NCBI GenBank assembly: GCA_963775335.1
Contig: CAVZIJ010000003.1
Location: 868,001-932,000, forward strand
Length of the DNA: 64,000 bases
Direction of reading: 5' to 3'
DNA from: CAVQCX01 sp963775335
Lineage (GTDB): Bacteria; Pseudomonadota; Gammaproteobacteria; Chromatiales; Chromatiaceae
The position numbers and the translations under genes were made by a program. The notes beneath the pieces were generated by a model. That model searched no databases. It was not told the origin of the DNA and saw only the letters and a program-made list of their open reading frames with translations. Shown here one piece after another: positions 37,064-46,893 of this stretch. The first letter of the stretch is position 1; each line of letters starts with the position of its first letter.

Positions 37064-38536
37064 TTATTCGTCCACCCGGTTTCGCCAGACCTGATCCTCG
37101 CGATCGAACAGCCGCTCGCTCTCGCGGGGGCCCCAGCTCCCGGCTGGATAGGTCTGGATGAACTCGCGCTCGGTGGCCCAGACCTTGAGCACGGGATCGA
37201 CCGCGCGCCAGGCCCAATTGACCTCGTCGTAGCGCAGGAACAAGGAGTGATCGCCTTCGATCACGTCGAGGATCAGCGCCTCATAGGCATCGATCTGGGT
37301 CTCCTTGATACTGCACTGGCCCGCGTCGAGGCGCGTCGTGCGGGAACGCATCTCCAGGCCCGCCTGTTTGACCTGCAACTCGATGCGCAGGCATTCTTCG
37401 GGCTGGATCTTCAGTAGTATCCAGTTGGGGCTCAACTTCTCGATCGGGGTATCCCGGAACAGCTGCTGCGGCGGGTGCTTGAAACGGATGGCGATCATCG
37501 AGGTGTTCTCGGCCAACCGCTTGCCGGTACGTAGATAAAAGGGGACGTTGCGCCAGCGCCAGTTGTCGATATAGAGCTTGAGCGCGGCGTAGGTCTCGGT
37601 GGTGCTGCCCGCCGGCACGCCCACCTCTTCCAAATAGCCCGGCAGCACCTGGCCGTCCTGCCGCGAGCCGGAGTATTGGGCACGCAGCGCCTGGGCATGC
37701 ACCGCGCCCTTGGGAATGGGTCGGATCGAGCGCAGCACCTTTACCTTTTCGTCGCGCAGCGATTCGGCGTCCAGGTTGGCCGGCGGCTCCATTGCGACCA
37801 GGGTCAGCATCTGGAGCAGATGGCTCTGGATCATGTCACGCAGCGCGCCCACGCCCTCGTAATAGCCTGAGCGCTCTTCGATGCCCCGCGTCTCCGAATG
37901 GGTGATCTGTACCTCATCGATATAGTTTCGGTTCCACAAGGGCTCGAGCATCAGGTTGGCGAAACGAAACACCAGCACGTTCTGCACGGTGCTCTTGCCC
38001 AGATAGTGGTCGATCCGGAAGATCTGGTCTTCACTGAAATGGCGATGCAGCGACTGATCCAGCATCCGCGCGCTTTCCAGGTCGTAGCCGAAAGGCTTCT
38101 CCACCACGATCCTCGACCAGCCCCTGACCTGGGCGTTGAGCCCCTGCTCGGCCAGGCGGTTGGCCACGGGGGCATACTGGTCTGGCCCGACCGCCATGTA
38201 AAAGACCCGATTGGCGGGCAGCTCGGGCGCCTCCAGACGCGCGGCCAATCTCTCGAAGCCCTCCGGGCTCTCCAGGTCGCCGCGGTGGAACGCGAGCCTC
38301 GTTTCGAGCTGTGCCGAGATCGTCGTGTCCAAGCCGCCGCGCGCCCGGCCCTCGAGGCCGGAGCGTACCCGCGTGCGCCACTCCTCGTCGGACCAGTCCC
38401 GGCGGCCGAAGCCCAGGATTCGGGTCTGGGGGTGAAGGCGACCAGCCGCCTCTAAGTGATATAGGGCGGGCAACAACTTGGTAACCGCCAGATTTCCGGT
38501 CGATCCGAAAATGACCAGCGTGCATGGGTCCAACAT
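37064..38536 (-). CDS. zwf: Glucose-6-phosphate 1-dehydrogenase
   Basis: Oxidises glucose-6-P to 6-phosphogluconolactone with NADP+. ATG 38536 gives MLDPCTLVIFGSTGNLAVTKLLPALY, the normal N-terminus with the GxTGxL nucleotide motif; the frame is open to 38671 but that part overlaps the glgA leader. The substrate motif RIDHYLGKSTVQN is present. The product is 490 residues, usual length. It is divergent from glgA with 163 bases between starts, a likely shared control region. Confidence 0.97.
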   Translation of the reverse strand: MLDPCTLVIFGSTGNLAVTKLLPALYHLEAAGRLHPQTRILGFGRRDWSDEEWRTRVRSGLEGRARGGLDTTISAQLETRLAFHRGDLESPEGFERLAARLEAPELPANRVFYMAVGPDQYAPVANRLAEQGLNAQVRGWSRIVVEKPFGYDLESARMLDQSLHRHFSEDQIFRIDHYLGKSTVQNVLVFRFANLMLEPLWNRNYIDEVQITHSETRGIEERSGYYEGVGALRDMIQSHLLQMLTLVAMEPPANLDAESLRDEKVKVLRSIRPIPKGAVHAQALRAQYSGSRQDGQVLPGYLEEVGVPAGSTTETYAALKLYIDNWRWRNVPFYLRTGKRLAENTSMIAIRFKHPPQQLFRDTPIEKLSPNWILLKIQPEECLRIELQVKQAGLEMRSRTTRLDAGQCSIKETQIDAYEALILDVIEGDHSLFLRYDEVNWAWRAVDPVLKVWATEREFIQTYPAGSWGPRESERLFDREDQVWRNRVDE

Positions 38537-38699
38537 GAAAAAATGCTCCTCGGGCCCTTCGCCCCCCGGCGGGGCCGGACAGCGGCATGAAAGATTGATC
38601 GATGGCCGACAGGCGCTATGCCGTCGCGCTGCGGTCGATTCGAGCCCCGCAGATCGGATAAAGTATACCAATCCGTCCAGCCATCCCGTGAATCATCCA

Positions 38700-40217
38700 A
38701 TGCAGCAGGAGACCCTCTCTGCGGCCGCGCCGCGTGCCGGACGCAAGATTCTTTTCGCGGCGAGCGAGGCTCAGCCCCTGATCAAGACGGGGGGCCTTGC
38801 CGACGTAGCGGGTAGCCTGCCCCAGGCACTGCGCCAGTTGGGACACGACGTGCGCCTGTTTCTACCGGCCTACCCTCAGGCCGTGGAGCGCGCACGCCAG
38901 GTGGAGAAGGTCGCAGAGCTGGAGATCCGGGAGTACAGGGCGCACTGCGCAATCCTCAGCGCGCGGCTGGGCCCGGACGAGGTTCCCGTCTATCTGCTTC
39001 ATGCCCCGGGCATCTTCGACCGGGCGGGCAATCCGTACACGGGACACGACGGTCACGACTGGCCGGACAATGCATTTCGCTTCACCCTGTTCAGCAAGGC
39101 CGCGGTGGCCATCGCGAGGAACCGTGCAGGGCTTGACTGGGCGCCCGACCTGGTGCATGCCAACGACTGGCAGACCGGCCTGATCCCTGCCTTGCTGGCT
39201 CTGGAGCCCGAGCGTCCGGCCACCCTGTTCACGATTCACAACCTGGCCTACCAGGGCGTTTTCGACCGATACACCTTCGACGGGCTGGGGCTGCCACGCC
39301 AGCTCTGGTCTGTGCACGGCATGGAGTTCCACGGGCACGTCTCGTTCATCAAGGGCGGCATTTCCTTCGCCGATTGGGTGACCACGGTGAGTCCGACCTA
39401 TGCCCGCGAGATCTGCTCCCCGGCCCTGGGCTACGGACTGGAGGGATTGCTGCAGCACCGCGGAGAGCGGCTGAGCGGGGTCCTCAACGGCATCGACTAC
39501 CTCGAATGGAACCCGGCCAGCGACCCCGCGCTGGATCAGACCTACGATGCCGAGCGCTTCGAGCTCAAGGCGGCCAATCAGGCTGCCCTGCAGCGCGACC
39601 TAGGTCTCCCCGAGCGGGGGGATGCGCTGGTGCTCGGGTACGTGGGCCGCTTGGTGGAGCAGAAAGGGGTCGACCTGATCCTCAGTATCCTGCCGAGAGT
39701 GCTGGCCCACGAGCAGGTCCAGCTCGTTATGCTGGGCAGCGGTCACGCCGCCCTGGAGGATGCCCTAAGCTCGGCGGCCGCTGCCCATCCGGGGCGCGTC
39801 GCCGCTTATGTCGGCTACGACGAGCGGCTGTCCCACCGCATCGAGGCCGGCAGCGACTGCTTCCTGATGCCCTCGCGCTTCGAGCCCTGCGGGCTCAACC
39901 AGCTTTACAGCCTGCGCTACGGCACCGTGCCGATCGTCCACCGCACCGGCGGGCTCGCCGATACGGTGATCGACGCCACTCCCAAGAACCTCCTGCGCGG
40001 CACTGCCACCGGATTCGTTTTCGAGCATGCCGACCCAAACGGCCTCTGGTACGCGGTGGATCGGGCCATCGAGCTGGCCGGCAGACCGCCGGCCTGGTGG
40101 CACAAACTGGCGGTCACCGGGATGGCAAAGGATTTCAGCTGGACCTCTAGTGCCCGCCAGTACGAAGCGCTCTACGAGAAGGCCATCGCGGACCCTGTTC
40201 CGAGCCCCCTGCGCTGA
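38700..40217 (+). CDS. glgA: Glycogen synthase (ADP-glucose type)
   Basis: GT5 enzyme elongating alpha-1,4-glucan from ADP-glucose. The 505-residue product starts at ATG 38700; the frame is open to 38478, but that part lies over the zwf start. Motifs are AQPLIKTGGLADVAGSLP (ADP-glucose binding), HANDWQTGLIPALL, YVGRLVEQKGVDLIL and SRFEPCGLNQLYSLRYGTVPIVHRTGGL near the C-terminus. It is followed by ppc 29 bases later. Confidence 0.97.
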   Translation: MQQETLSAAAPRAGRKILFAASEAQPLIKTGGLADVAGSLPQALRQLGHDVRLFLPAYPQAVERARQVEKVAELEIREYRAHCAILSARLGPDEVPVYLLHAPGIFDRAGNPYTGHDGHDWPDNAFRFTLFSKAAVAIARNRAGLDWAPDLVHANDWQTGLIPALLALEPERPATLFTIHNLAYQGVFDRYTFDGLGLPRQLWSVHGMEFHGHVSFIKGGISFADWVTTVSPTYAREICSPALGYGLEGLLQHRGERLSGVLNGIDYLEWNPASDPALDQTYDAERFELKAANQAALQRDLGLPERGDALVLGYVGRLVEQKGVDLILSILPRVLAHEQVQLVMLGSGHAALEDALSSAAAAHPGRVAAYVGYDERLSHRIEAGSDCFLMPSRFEPCGLNQLYSLRYGTVPIVHRTGGLADTVIDATPKNLLRGTATGFVFEHADPNGLWYAVDRAIELAGRPPAWWHKLAVTGMAKDFSWTSSARQYEALYEKAIADPVPSPLR

Positions 40218-40246
40218 GCCCCGGCGGTTCCGACGAGCCCGCAAGC

Positions 40247-43069
40247 GTGGAATACGACTCCTTCACCGCCCAGTGCCTGGCCAAGGACCGCGAGCTGCGC
40301 TCCCGGGTCAAGCTGCTCGGCTCCCTGTTGGGCAATGTGATACGCAGCCAGGCGGGGCCCGAGGTGCTGCGCGTGGTCGAGCGCCTGCGCAAGGGCTTCA
40401 TCGCCCTGCGCGAGCGCGAGGACCCGGCCCGGCGGCGCCGGCTGCGGAGCCTGATCGCCGCGCTCTCGCCCGACACGGTCACCCACGTGGTACGGGCCTT
40501 CACCACCTATTTCCAGGTGGTCAGCATAGCCGAGGAAGCCTTTCATCACCGCCAGCGCCACCGCTTGATGAGCACCGGCGACCCCCTCTGGCCCGGCTCC
40601 TTCGACCACAGCCTGCGCGGACTCAGAGCCCGGGGCATCACGCCCGCAGAGCTGCAGCGGCTGCTTGAGTCGCTGGTGTACTACCCAGTGTTCACCGCCC
40701 ATCCCACCGAGGCCAAGCGCCGGGCCGTGATGTACCGCCTGCGCCGCATCTTCCTGGCCAACCAGGGGCTCGACCAGCGCGAGATCAGCGCCGAGGAGCG
40801 CAATCGGTTGATCGAGGACCTCCAGGCCGAGATCCAGATCCTGTGGAAGACCAATGAGGTCCGCCCACAACGCCCCGAAGTGCGCGACGAGATCCGCAAC
40901 GGCCTCTACTATTTCCACTCCTGTCTGTTCGAGGCGGTGCCCTTGATGTATCGCCGCCTGGAGCAGGCCATCGCCCGCAGCTACGCCGATGCGCCCGACT
41001 ACGCATGCATCCGCGTCCCGGCGCTGCTGCGCTTCGGCTCCTGGATCGGTGGCGATCGGGACGGCAACCCCAACGTCACCCCGGCGGTGACCGAGCTGGC
41101 CGTAAGGATGCACCAGCAGACCATCCTGATGGAGTATGTGACGCGGGTCGATCGGCTGATCCGCAGCCTCACCTACTCACGCCTGTTCGCCCCACCCTCC
41201 GCGGCCTTCGAGGAGAGTCTGGCGCGAGATCTCGACCGCTGTGCCCGGCTCTGCGAGCGCCAGCCCAACCGCTTCGCCGAGGAGCCATACCGGCTCAAGC
41301 TCTACGTCATGCGCCACCGGCTGGAAGAGGATCTCGCGCGGGTCGGCGCCCATGTCGAGGGCGGGACCCCGCCGCCGGAGAAGATCGGCTACGGCCAGGC
41401 ACGGGGCTTTCTCGCAGATCTGTACCTGATCCGCGACTCGCTGATCAGCCACGGCGACCGCCAAGTGGCCGAGGGCGAGCTGCAGGACCTGATCCGGCTG
41501 GCCGAGACCTTTGGCTTCTTTCTCGCCCACCTGGACGTGCGCCAGGAATCCGCAGTGCATTCCGCGGCAGTGGCCGAGATCTTCGAGCAGCTGCCGGGCG
41601 CCCCCGACTACCCGGCGCTGGCGGAGTCCCAGCGCCTGGAGTGGCTCGGCCGGCTGATCCGCGAGGGGGTCCCTGCGCTGGATCGCACCCGCCTGGGTGA
41701 GGCGACACGCCAGACCCTGGAGCTCTTCGAGGTGATGGCCCGCCTGGGCAGGGAAATCGACCCACGGGTGTTCGGCGGCTACGTGATCTCCATGACCCAT
41801 GCCGCGAGCCACGTGATGGAGGTCATGCTGCTGGGCAGCGTCGCAGGCCTGGCGGGGCACACCCCTGAAGGGTGGCACTGTGCGCTGCGGGTCTCTCCGC
41901 TGTTCGAGACCATCGAAGATCTGGAGCACATCGACCGGGTGCTCGAGGCCCTGCTGGACGATCCGGTATATCGGGCCCTGCTGAGCGCCTCGGGCACCCT
42001 CCAGGAAGTGATGCTCGGCTATTCGGACTCGGCCAAGGACGGGGGCATCCTGGCCTCGGCCTGGAATCTCTACGAGGCCCAGAAGAAGATCATCCGGCTG
42101 ACCCGTGAGCGCGGCCTAGCCTGCCGGTTGTTCCATGGCCGAGGGGGGACTGTCGGCCGCGGCGGCGGCCCCACCCACGACTCGATCCTGGCCCAGCCCG
42201 CGGGCACCGTCGATGGCCAGATCAAGTTCACCGAGCAGGGCGAGGTGCTGTCCTACAAGTACAGCAACCGCGAGACTGCCCTTTTCGAGCTGACCATGGG
42301 GGTCACCGGCCTGCTCAAGGCCAGCCTGGGTCTGGTGCGCGAGCCCGAGCCGGAGCGGCGCGATTACCTGGGCACCCTGGACGAGCTCTCGGCCATCGGC
42401 GAGCGGCATTTCCGCGACCTCACCGACCGGACCGACGGCCTTCTCGACTATTTCTACGAGGCTACCCCGGTCAACGAGATCGCGCTGATGAACATCGGCT
42501 CGCGACCCTCGCACCGCAACAAAGGCGACCGCTCCAAGGCCTCTGTGCGCGCCATCGCCTGGGTGTTCGGCTGGGCCCAGTCCCGTCACACCCTGCCTGC
42601 ATGGTACGGCGTGGGCACGGCTCTGGAGCAGTGGCGGCATGCCGAGCCCCAGCGGCTCGCCCAGATGCAGCGCATGTACCAGGAATGGCCGTTCTTTCGC
42701 AGCCTGCTGGGGAACGTGCAGATGTCATTGGCCAAGGCGGACATGGACGCGGCCCGCGAATACGCCGAGCTCTGCCGGGACCAGCCGACCGCGATGCTGA
42801 TCTACAACCGGATCCGCGAGGAGCTGCTGCGCACCCGGCGCCAGATCATGGAGATCGCGGGGATCCAGGGCCTGCTGGAGGAGAACCCGACGTTGAGGCT
42901 CTCGATCCTTCGCCGCGGCCCCTATCTGGACCCCCTGAACCACCTGCAGCTGGTGCTGCTGCGCCGCTGCCGCGACCCCACACTCGCCGAGGCGGAGCGC
43001 AGCCGCTGGCTCTCGCCGCTCCTGCGAACCATCAATGCCATCTCTGCGGGGATGCGCAACACCGGCTGA
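40247..43069 (+). CDS. ppc: Phosphoenolpyruvate carboxylase
   Basis: Carboxylates PEP to oxaloacetate, refilling the TCA cycle. A 940-residue product from GTG 40247, with the signatures VFTAHPTEAKRR (catalytic His), IGGDRDGNPNVTPAV, MLGYSDSAKDGGILAS and LFHGRGGTVGRGGGP. The C-terminal end, INAISAGMRNTG, matches the family. It lies 29 bases after glgA and probably shares its transcript, an unusual pairing that ties storage carbon to anaplerosis. Confidence 0.97.
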   Translation: MEYDSFTAQCLAKDRELRSRVKLLGSLLGNVIRSQAGPEVLRVVERLRKGFIALREREDPARRRRLRSLIAALSPDTVTHVVRAFTTYFQVVSIAEEAFHHRQRHRLMSTGDPLWPGSFDHSLRGLRARGITPAELQRLLESLVYYPVFTAHPTEAKRRAVMYRLRRIFLANQGLDQREISAEERNRLIEDLQAEIQILWKTNEVRPQRPEVRDEIRNGLYYFHSCLFEAVPLMYRRLEQAIARSYADAPDYACIRVPALLRFGSWIGGDRDGNPNVTPAVTELAVRMHQQTILMEYVTRVDRLIRSLTYSRLFAPPSAAFEESLARDLDRCARLCERQPNRFAEEPYRLKLYVMRHRLEEDLARVGAHVEGGTPPPEKIGYGQARGFLADLYLIRDSLISHGDRQVAEGELQDLIRLAETFGFFLAHLDVRQESAVHSAAVAEIFEQLPGAPDYPALAESQRLEWLGRLIREGVPALDRTRLGEATRQTLELFEVMARLGREIDPRVFGGYVISMTHAASHVMEVMLLGSVAGLAGHTPEGWHCALRVSPLFETIEDLEHIDRVLEALLDDPVYRALLSASGTLQEVMLGYSDSAKDGGILASAWNLYEAQKKIIRLTRERGLACRLFHGRGGTVGRGGGPTHDSILAQPAGTVDGQIKFTEQGEVLSYKYSNRETALFELTMGVTGLLKASLGLVREPEPERRDYLGTLDELSAIGERHFRDLTDRTDGLLDYFYEATPVNEIALMNIGSRPSHRNKGDRSKASVRAIAWVFGWAQSRHTLPAWYGVGTALEQWRHAEPQRLAQMQRMYQEWPFFRSLLGNVQMSLAKADMDAAREYAELCRDQPTAMLIYNRIREELLRTRRQIMEIAGIQGLLEENPTLRLSILRRGPYLDPLNHLQLVLLRRCRDPTLAEAERSRWLSPLLRTINAISAGMRNTG

Positions 43070-43093
43070 CACCGGCAAGACGGGGAGCCGGAG

Positions 43094-43475
43094 TCAAGCG
43101 GCCTGGGTCGGGATCTGCTGGCCGGTACGAACGATACGGTTGCGCTCATCCAGATAGACGAGGCACGGATGGAAGGCTTCGGCCGCCGCCGCATCCATCC
43201 CGGCGTAGGCGCAGATGATCACCCGATCGCCCGGTTTGGCCCGGTGCGCTGCGGCGCCGTTTACCGAGATGATCCGGGAGCCGCGCTCGGCCTCGATTGC
43301 ATAGGTTGTCAAGCGCTCGCCGTTGGTGACGTTGTAGATCTGAATCTGCTCATAGGCCAGGATCCCTGCCGCCTCCAGCAGGTCGAACGTCGATCGCACA
43401 CGACCCTTCGTACTCCACCTCGGAGTGGGTCACGCAGGCGCGGTGGAGCTTGCACTTGAGAAGGGTCAACTGCAT
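43094..43475 (-). pseudogene. panD: Aspartate 1-decarboxylase PanD, with a one-base frameshift as read
   Basis: Makes beta-alanine for pantothenate. The reading from ATG 43475 gives MQLTLLKCKLHRACVT, then VEYEGSCAID with the self-cleaving Gly-Ser. One extra base near 43386-43391 then shifts the frame to FDLLEAAGILAYEQIQIYNVTNGER, and the rest (YAIEAERGSRIISVNGAAA) is normal. The span of 382 bases is 127 codons plus one, exactly the usual 126-residue enzyme and stop. panB and panC nearby are intact, so a sequencing or assembly error is a serious alternative to true loss. Confidence 0.9.
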
Positions 43476-43547
43476 CCCGGAATCACCCCCAGTCAATCGA
43501 GCCGCGTATTATGCCGGCTTGGCGGGACGCCAGCAATCCGACGGGCC

Positions 43548-44552
43548 TCAGTGTGGGTCCATGGCTTGGATGTTGCCGAACCGACGAATCCAGGTCTCGA
43601 TCTTGTTGCCCATATCGACCAGGCGCTCGACCGCCCGGTTGGCAAGATCCTCTGTCGGATAGCTGCCGTAGACCACGGCGTACCAGAGCGCGTCCTTGCG
43701 CTTGAAGCTGAAGACGGCGGTGTCTTCGGTGCCGTTGAAGCCCAGCAGAAACTGCCGGGCCGACTCGGGCGCGCGTGAGGTGAACACCTGAACCGTGTAG
43801 CTCGTGGGCGCCTGGGCGTTGATCCAAGAGGCATCGTGCACCTGCTGGAGCGCCTCCGCGGCCTGCTTCGGATTGACCCCGCGGTCCAACGGCGACCCGG
43901 GCGCGATACCGATGTCCGGCCCCCCGCCCGCCCCCCGCCCGGCCGACTGTGTCTTGCTCAGGCGCTGGCGATCGGCACGAAGCTGGGTCAGGCCCTGCTG
44001 AGCCCAGGTGCTCCCGCGCTCGGCGGCAGCCTTATAGAGCTGCTCGGCGCGGTCCAGGTCGATCTTCACACCTTCTCCGGTGTGATAGAGGCGCGCCAGG
44101 CTGTACAGGGAGTTGGCGTCCCCCTGCAGCGCCGCCTTCTCCCACCAGGCCCGCGCCTGATCGAGGTCCCGGGGCACGACTTGTCCCTGGTAGTAGTCCA
44201 TGGCCAGGCGGTACTGGGCCTCCACGAGACCAGAAGTCGCCGCTCGCGTCAGCCAGAACACCGCTCGCACGGGGTTCAGCTCCACGCCCTTGCCCTCGGC
44301 GAACAAGTCGCTTACCAGTAGCTGGGCCTGCGCATTATCGGCTTCCGCCAGGGGTCGCCAAAGCTCGTACGCCTTGGCGTAGTCCCCCAGCTGGTAGGCG
44401 CCATTGCCGTCCTCCAGCGGCCCGGCCGCCGCTACACCGGGTGCAGCGATCGTGAAGGCGACCAGCAGGAGCTTGAGCCCTGCCCGGATCCGGGCACGAT
44501 AGGCTAGCCGGTGCGGCGGTGCGGGCCAAATGCGCGGGAGCACAAGTCTCAT
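43548..44552 (-). CDS. Sel1-repeat and SPOR-domain envelope protein
   Basis: A 334-residue exported protein. ATG 44552 is followed by a basic stretch and a hydrophobic helix, LKLLLVAFTIAAPGVAAAG, a signal peptide or anchor. Residues about 40-185 are Sel1-type helical repeats (AVFWLTRAATSGLVEAQYRLA, ARAWWEKAALQGDANSLYSLARLY). The last 80 residues form a SPOR domain (SYTVQVFTSRAPESARQFLLG), which binds denuded peptidoglycan, often at division sites. It probably acts in the periplasm. The frame is open to 44612, but the shorter start gives a better leader. Confidence 0.88.
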   Translation of the reverse strand: MRLVLPRIWPAPPHRLAYRARIRAGLKLLLVAFTIAAPGVAAAGPLEDGNGAYQLGDYAKAYELWRPLAEADNAQAQLLVSDLFAEGKGVELNPVRAVFWLTRAATSGLVEAQYRLAMDYYQGQVVPRDLDQARAWWEKAALQGDANSLYSLARLYHTGEGVKIDLDRAEQLYKAAAERGSTWAQQGLTQLRADRQRLSKTQSAGRGAGGGPDIGIAPGSPLDRGVNPKQAAEALQQVHDASWINAQAPTSYTVQVFTSRAPESARQFLLGFNGTEDTAVFSFKRKDALWYAVVYGSYPTEDLANRAVERLVDMGNKIETWIRRFGNIQAMDPH

Positions 44553-44656
44553 GATCTCGAATCGGATGTGCCGTCGGCTCACCAGGCCTGCCCAGATACG
44601 CGGGCCGGTCACATCCGACGACGAGGTGAAATTCTAACCACCCTGGTCGGGCCTGT

Positions 44657-45514
44657 CTAAGTGTCCGACAGACTGACCCGCAGATTGTCGATCAGGCGCG
44701 TGCGTCCCACGAAGGCCGCGGCCAGTACCACCAAGTCCCGGTCGCTCCCCTCGGGCGGCGCGAGATCCACGGCGCGACGGATGCGCAGGTAATCCGTCGT
44801 CAACCCGGTCTCGCCAAGCCGATTGCCGCCCTCCTGCTCCAGGCGGGCGAAGTCGCGTCGGCCGCTCCGCAGGGCCGCGGCAGTCTCTTGCAGGGCTCGG
44901 TAGAGGGCGGGGGCGCGGCGGCGCTCTTCCTCGCTCAGATAGCCGTTGCGCGAGCTCAGCGCCAGACCGTCGCCCTCGCGCACAGTGGGAACACCGACCA
45001 GCTCTATCGGCAGGGACAGATCCTCGACCATCCGCCGCAACACGAGCAGCTGCTGAAAGTCCTTCTCGCCGAACAACGCCAGGTCGGGCCGTACCATGTT
45101 GAAGAGCTTGCAGACCACCGTCGCCACGCCCGCGAAATGGCCTGGGCGCGATGCGCCGCACAGAATGTCGGAGAGCCCCGGCACCTCCACTCGGGTCTGC
45201 TGCTCGGCAGGTCGCGGATACATCTCGGCGACGCTCGGTGCGAACAGAAGTTGCGCGCCCCCGGCATCCAGCATGGCGCTATCTCGCTCCAGGGTCCGAG
45301 GGTAGCGATCGAAGTCCTCGCCCTGCCTGAACTGCAGGGGGTTGACGAAGACGCTCACCACGACTCGCTGCGCGAGCTCGCGGGCCCGGCGCACCAGCTC
45401 CAGATGACCACGATGCAAATTGCCCATGGTGGGAACGAAGCCCACGGAGAGATCGTCGCGGCGCCAGCGCCCGATCCAATGCCTGAGCTCGGCGACGGTG
45501 TCGACACGGATCAT
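44657..45514 (-). CDS. panC: Pantothenate synthetase
   Basis: ATP-dependent joining of pantoate and beta-alanine. The 285-residue product has VGFVPTMGNLHRGHLELVRRA (the HIGH-like ATP site), VSVFVNPLQFRQGEDFDRYPRT, FGEKDFQQLLVLRRM and LALSSRNGYLS (KMSKS-like). Its start overlaps the end of panB by four bases (ATGA), so the two are coupled. Confidence 0.97.
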   Translation of the reverse strand: MIRVDTVAELRHWIGRWRRDDLSVGFVPTMGNLHRGHLELVRRARELAQRVVVSVFVNPLQFRQGEDFDRYPRTLERDSAMLDAGGAQLLFAPSVAEMYPRPAEQQTRVEVPGLSDILCGASRPGHFAGVATVVCKLFNMVRPDLALFGEKDFQQLLVLRRMVEDLSLPIELVGVPTVREGDGLALSSRNGYLSEEERRRAPALYRALQETAAALRSGRRDFARLEQEGGNRLGETGLTTDYLRIRRAVDLAPPEGSDRDLVVLAAAFVGRTRLIDNLRVSLSDT

Positions 45515-46308
45515 TCGAAGCAGTGCTCCGGACCGGGGAACCTGCCATCGCGCACGGCGCTCACATAGGCCACGACCGCCGCCCGTACCGAGTCACAGCC
45601 TCGGTGGAAGTCCGCCGCGAACCGCGGTAGCGGCGGCGTCGTGATACCGAGGATGTCATACAGCACCAGCACCTGGCCGTCGCAGCCGGGGCCGGCGCCG
45701 ATACCGATCACCGGGATCGCGAGCGCGCTCGCGATCTGCCTGCCCAATGGGCTGGGGACACACTCGAGCACCAACATCTGGGCGCCAGCCGCTTGCAGGG
45801 CCCGGGAATCGGAGACCATGGCCTCGGCCACACGCGTCTCGCGTCCCTGGACCCTGTAGCCTCCCAGACGGTGCACGGATTGCGGCTGCAGACCCAGATG
45901 GGCGCACACCGGCACACCTTGTCCGGTCAGCCGTTCCACCGTCTCAAGCTGGGTCGCCCCGCCTTCGAGCTTGACCATGTGCGCCCCGCCTTCGCCCATC
46001 AGGCGCGAGGCGGTGAGCAGCGCGATCTCCGGACTGCTGTAGCTCATGAACGGCATATCGGCCACCAGGAAGGACCTGCGCCGGGCCCGAGCTACATTCG
46101 CGGTGTGATAGACCATGTGGTCGACGGTCACCGGCAGCGTGCTGTCGCGTCCCTGGATCACCATGCCCAGGGAATCGCCGACCAGCATCACGTCCACGCC
46201 GCCCGCCTCGACGACCTGGGCAAAGCCCGCGTCGTAGCAGGTCAGCATCGCGATCTTCTCGCCCTGCGCCTTCATGCGCAGCAGCGTGCTGATGGTCACG
46301 TGGGTCAT
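45511..46308 (-). CDS. panB: 3-methyl-2-oxobutanoate hydroxymethyltransferase
   Basis: First step of pantothenate synthesis, forming ketopantoate with methylene-THF; folD elsewhere in the window serves the same folate pool. ATG 46308 gives MTHVTISTLLRMKAQGEKIAML and 265 residues. Motifs are MLVGDSLGMVIQGRDSTLPV, MPFMSYSSPEIAL, KLEGG and IGIGAGPGCDGQVLVLYD. It lies 78 bases after folK. Confidence 0.97.
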   Translation of the reverse strand: MTHVTISTLLRMKAQGEKIAMLTCYDAGFAQVVEAGGVDVMLVGDSLGMVIQGRDSTLPVTVDHMVYHTANVARARRRSFLVADMPFMSYSSPEIALLTASRLMGEGGAHMVKLEGGATQLETVERLTGQGVPVCAHLGLQPQSVHRLGGYRVQGRETRVAEAMVSDSRALQAAGAQMLVLECVPSPLGRQIASALAIPVIGIGAGPGCDGQVLVLYDILGITTPPLPRFAADFHRGCDSVRAAVVAYVSAVRDGRFPGPEHCFE

Positions 46309-46386
46309 GGCGTTACCGGGTCCGAGACGGCCGTCATTGTTCCAGAAGGCTCCGGAGGGCGCCAGTGAAGACACCGGTCGAAGCTG

Positions 46387-46893
46387 TCACGCCAGGCGCT
46401 CCACGCCTTCCGAATCGAGGCCGTCGCGAAGCTGCCGAACCGGGCCCAGGCCAGGGACGACGAGGTCGGGGGCGATCTCGGCGAGGGGATGGAGCACGAA
46501 GGGACGCAGGTGCAGACCCGGGTGCGGCACAATGAGGCGTTGCGTCGCGATGCACAGGTCGTCGTAGAGCAGGATGTCCAGATCCAGGGTCCGCGGGCCC
46601 CAGCGCTCCGGGCCCCTCACCCGGCCCTGGCGTGCTTCAATCGCCTGCAGGGCGTCGAGCAGCGCCTCCGGCGTGAGGCAGGTCTCCAGAAGCGCGACGG
46701 CGTTGACGTATTCGGGCTGGTCCGCGGGCCCGAGGGGGCGGGTGAGATACAGGGACGAACGACGCAGATCCCCCGCCCCGTCGATCCTCTGCAGGGCGTC
46801 CAGGGCCCGAGTAACTTGGGCGACCGGGTCTTCGAGGTTGCTGCCCAGGGCGATATATACGCGGTGCCTGGCGCTCTTCGTAATTGGCGTCAT
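46387..46893 (-). CDS. folK: 2-amino-4-hydroxy-6-hydroxymethyldihydropteridine pyrophosphokinase
   Basis: Adds pyrophosphate to the pterin in folate synthesis. ATG 46893 overlaps the pcnB stop as ATGA and gives MTPITKSARHRVYIALGSNLEDP, 168 residues. Conserved parts are YVNAVALLET and WGPRTLDLDILLYDD with the Mg-binding Asp residues, followed by VPHPGLHLRPFVLHPL. Confidence 0.97.
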   Translation of the reverse strand: MTPITKSARHRVYIALGSNLEDPVAQVTRALDALQRIDGAGDLRRSSLYLTRPLGPADQPEYVNAVALLETCLTPEALLDALQAIEARQGRVRGPERWGPRTLDLDILLYDDLCIATQRLIVPHPGLHLRPFVLHPLAEIAPDLVVPGLGPVRQLRDGLDSEGVERLA

